Source: Staphylococcus kloosii
GTDB lineage: Bacteria > Bacillota > Bacilli > Staphylococcales > Staphylococcaceae
Length of the DNA stretch: 64,000 nt
Direction: 5' to 3'
Assembly: GCF_003019255.1 (NCBI RefSeq)
Contig: NZ_CP027846.1
Location: 248,001 to 312,000 of the forward strand
This document shows, one piece after another, positions 63,196 to 64,000 of this stretch (the stretch's first letter is position 1; each line of letters starts with the position of its first letter). The notes beneath the pieces are model-generated. The model had not been told where the DNA came from and made no database searches. It saw only the letters and a program-made list of their open reading frames with translations. Both the position numbers and the translations under genes were made by a program.

Positions 63196-64000
63196 ATGGA
63201 AAACGTCGTATTAGGTATCGATTTAGGAACGAGTTCAGTTAAAACTATAGCAGTCAATAAACAAGGTGAAGTTATTACTACCGTAAGTGAACCGTTAGAA
63301 CTTATACAAAATTTCCCGGGATATAATGAACAAGATCCAGAGGCATGGTTTGAAGCTACTAAAAAAACCATCACAGCAATTACTCAAGATTCAGCGATGC
63401 AAGATAAACGCATCGAAGGCATATCATTTTCAGGACAAATGCATGGTCTTGTACCACTAGATAAATCACGCAACCTCATTCGTAATGCTATTTTATGAAA
63501 TGACACACGTACAACAGAACAATGCGAGCAACTAGCACAACGTTATGGTGATACATTATTAAAAAATCCTATTTTAGAAGGATTTACTTTACCAAAATTA
63601 TTATGGCTAAAACAACATGAACCAGATAACTGGAACAAGTTAGACGTCTTTGTCTTACCTAAAGATTACGTCAGGTATCGTTTAACTGGTGAACTGCATA
63701 TGGAATATAGCGATGCAGCGGGAACGTTACTATTAGACCCTGAGACGAACGAATGGGCGGAAGACATCGCGAGCGACCTTGAACTAGGCGATATCTTTCC
63801 ACCGCTTGTAACTTCTCATTGTCGAGTTGGCGAAGTTACTGATGCGTTATTGACCGAATTAGGTTTGGAAGAAGAAATAGCCGTCTTTGCTGGAGGCGCA
63901 GATAATGCATGTGGCGCGTTAGGTGCAGGTGTCATCAATGAAGATCAAACACTATGTAGCATTGGGACATCGGGCGTAATATTAGCACCTGAAAATAGTG
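63196..64000 (+). pseudogene. xylB: Xylulokinase with an internal TGA (3' end outside the window)
   Basis: FGGY-family kinase: ENVVLGIDLGTSSVKTIAVN at the start, NFPGYNEQDPEAWFEAT and ISFSGQMHGLVPLD. In NAIL(W)NDTRT the Trp codon TGG is TGA (63496-63498). The frame then stays open to the window edge (FTLPKLLWLKQHEPDNW, VLPKDYVRYRLTGELHMEYS, GGADNACGALGAG), so this is a single nonsense change. AGAGGG lies nine bases before ATG. XylB would phosphorylate xylulose; no xylA or xylR is in view. Confidence 0.82.
63311..63324. promoter_or_regulatory. Noc-binding-site-like sequence
   Basis: ATTTCCCGGGATAT matches the B. subtilis NBS consensus ATTTCCCGGGAAAT at 13 of 14 positions. Noc is encoded in this window. 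It lies in the xylB relic. Confidence 0.45.

Noticed and set aside
23773..64000. Alternative genetic code with UGA as tryptophan
   Set aside because: Several intact, essential or tightly coupled genes end in TGA (gdpP, yaaA, yknX, yknY), and intact genes use TGG for Trp. The in-frame TGAs are confined to accessory genes.
1..64000. CRISPR array, prophage or complete insertion sequence
   Set aside because: No regularly spaced direct repeats, phage structural genes or transposase-like frames were seen.

Overview
The window is chromosomal DNA of a low-GC Firmicute, and gene content and order identify it as a Staphylococcus. It spans the replication origin: noc-rsmG-mnmG-mnmE-rnpA-rpmH run leftward, and dnaA-dnaN-yaaA-recF-gyrB-gyrA run rightward. 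Then come nnrD, hutH, serS, azlCD, metX, yybS-gdpP-rplI-dnaB, purA, two tRNAs and walRKHI. IsaB, SdcS-like and FemA/B-family proteins fit the genus. GyrB has Gly at residue 85 (Asp in S. aureus) and Ile at residue 140, which points to a novobiocin-resistant coagulase-negative species (saprophyticus/xylosus/cohnii/arlettae-like). The species is an inference.

Left arm, 1-25.6 kb, is accessory and partly decayed. It starts with a YrhK-like gene cut by the window edge and a chimeric ureohydrolase/Fem relic. Next is a 537-aa protein with a PH-like N-terminus, coiled coils, a DUF4041-like region and a C-terminal GIY-YIG nuclease; it resembles the SNIPE-type anti-phage nuclease and is the best candidate for a novel system. 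A four-gene acid-sugar operon follows (LtnD-like dehydrogenase, DUF1537 kinase, GntP permease, class II aldolase) with a divergent GntR regulator, a perfect cre site and two TGTATAC operator-like repeats. A peptidase, a small kinase, a FemA/B-like transferase and the yknXYZ exporter genes come next. The yknW partner lies 6.9 kb away, and both loci carry nearly the same 227/228-bp intergenic sequence. The 6.4 kb between the two copies holds an SdcS transporter, a glutamine amidotransferase and many gene relics.

Core, 25.6-55 kb, is collinear with other staphylococci. oriC has DnaA boxes on both sides of dnaA and a DnaA-trio/AT-rich unwinding element before dnaN. A DsbA-like gene sits between dnaN and yaaA, where S. 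aureus has none. Regulatory RNAs are a T-box before serS and a SAM-I riboswitch before metX.

Right end, 55-64 kb, holds a glycosyltransferase, a VOC protein, isaB, tRNA-Glu and tRNA-Asp, and walRKHI with a near-consensus parS site inside walK. walJ does not follow walI; a xylulokinase gene broken by a Trp-to-TGA stop takes its place and runs off the window. A second gene, a BNR/Asp-box protein at 23.8-24.8 kb, is broken by the same type of change.
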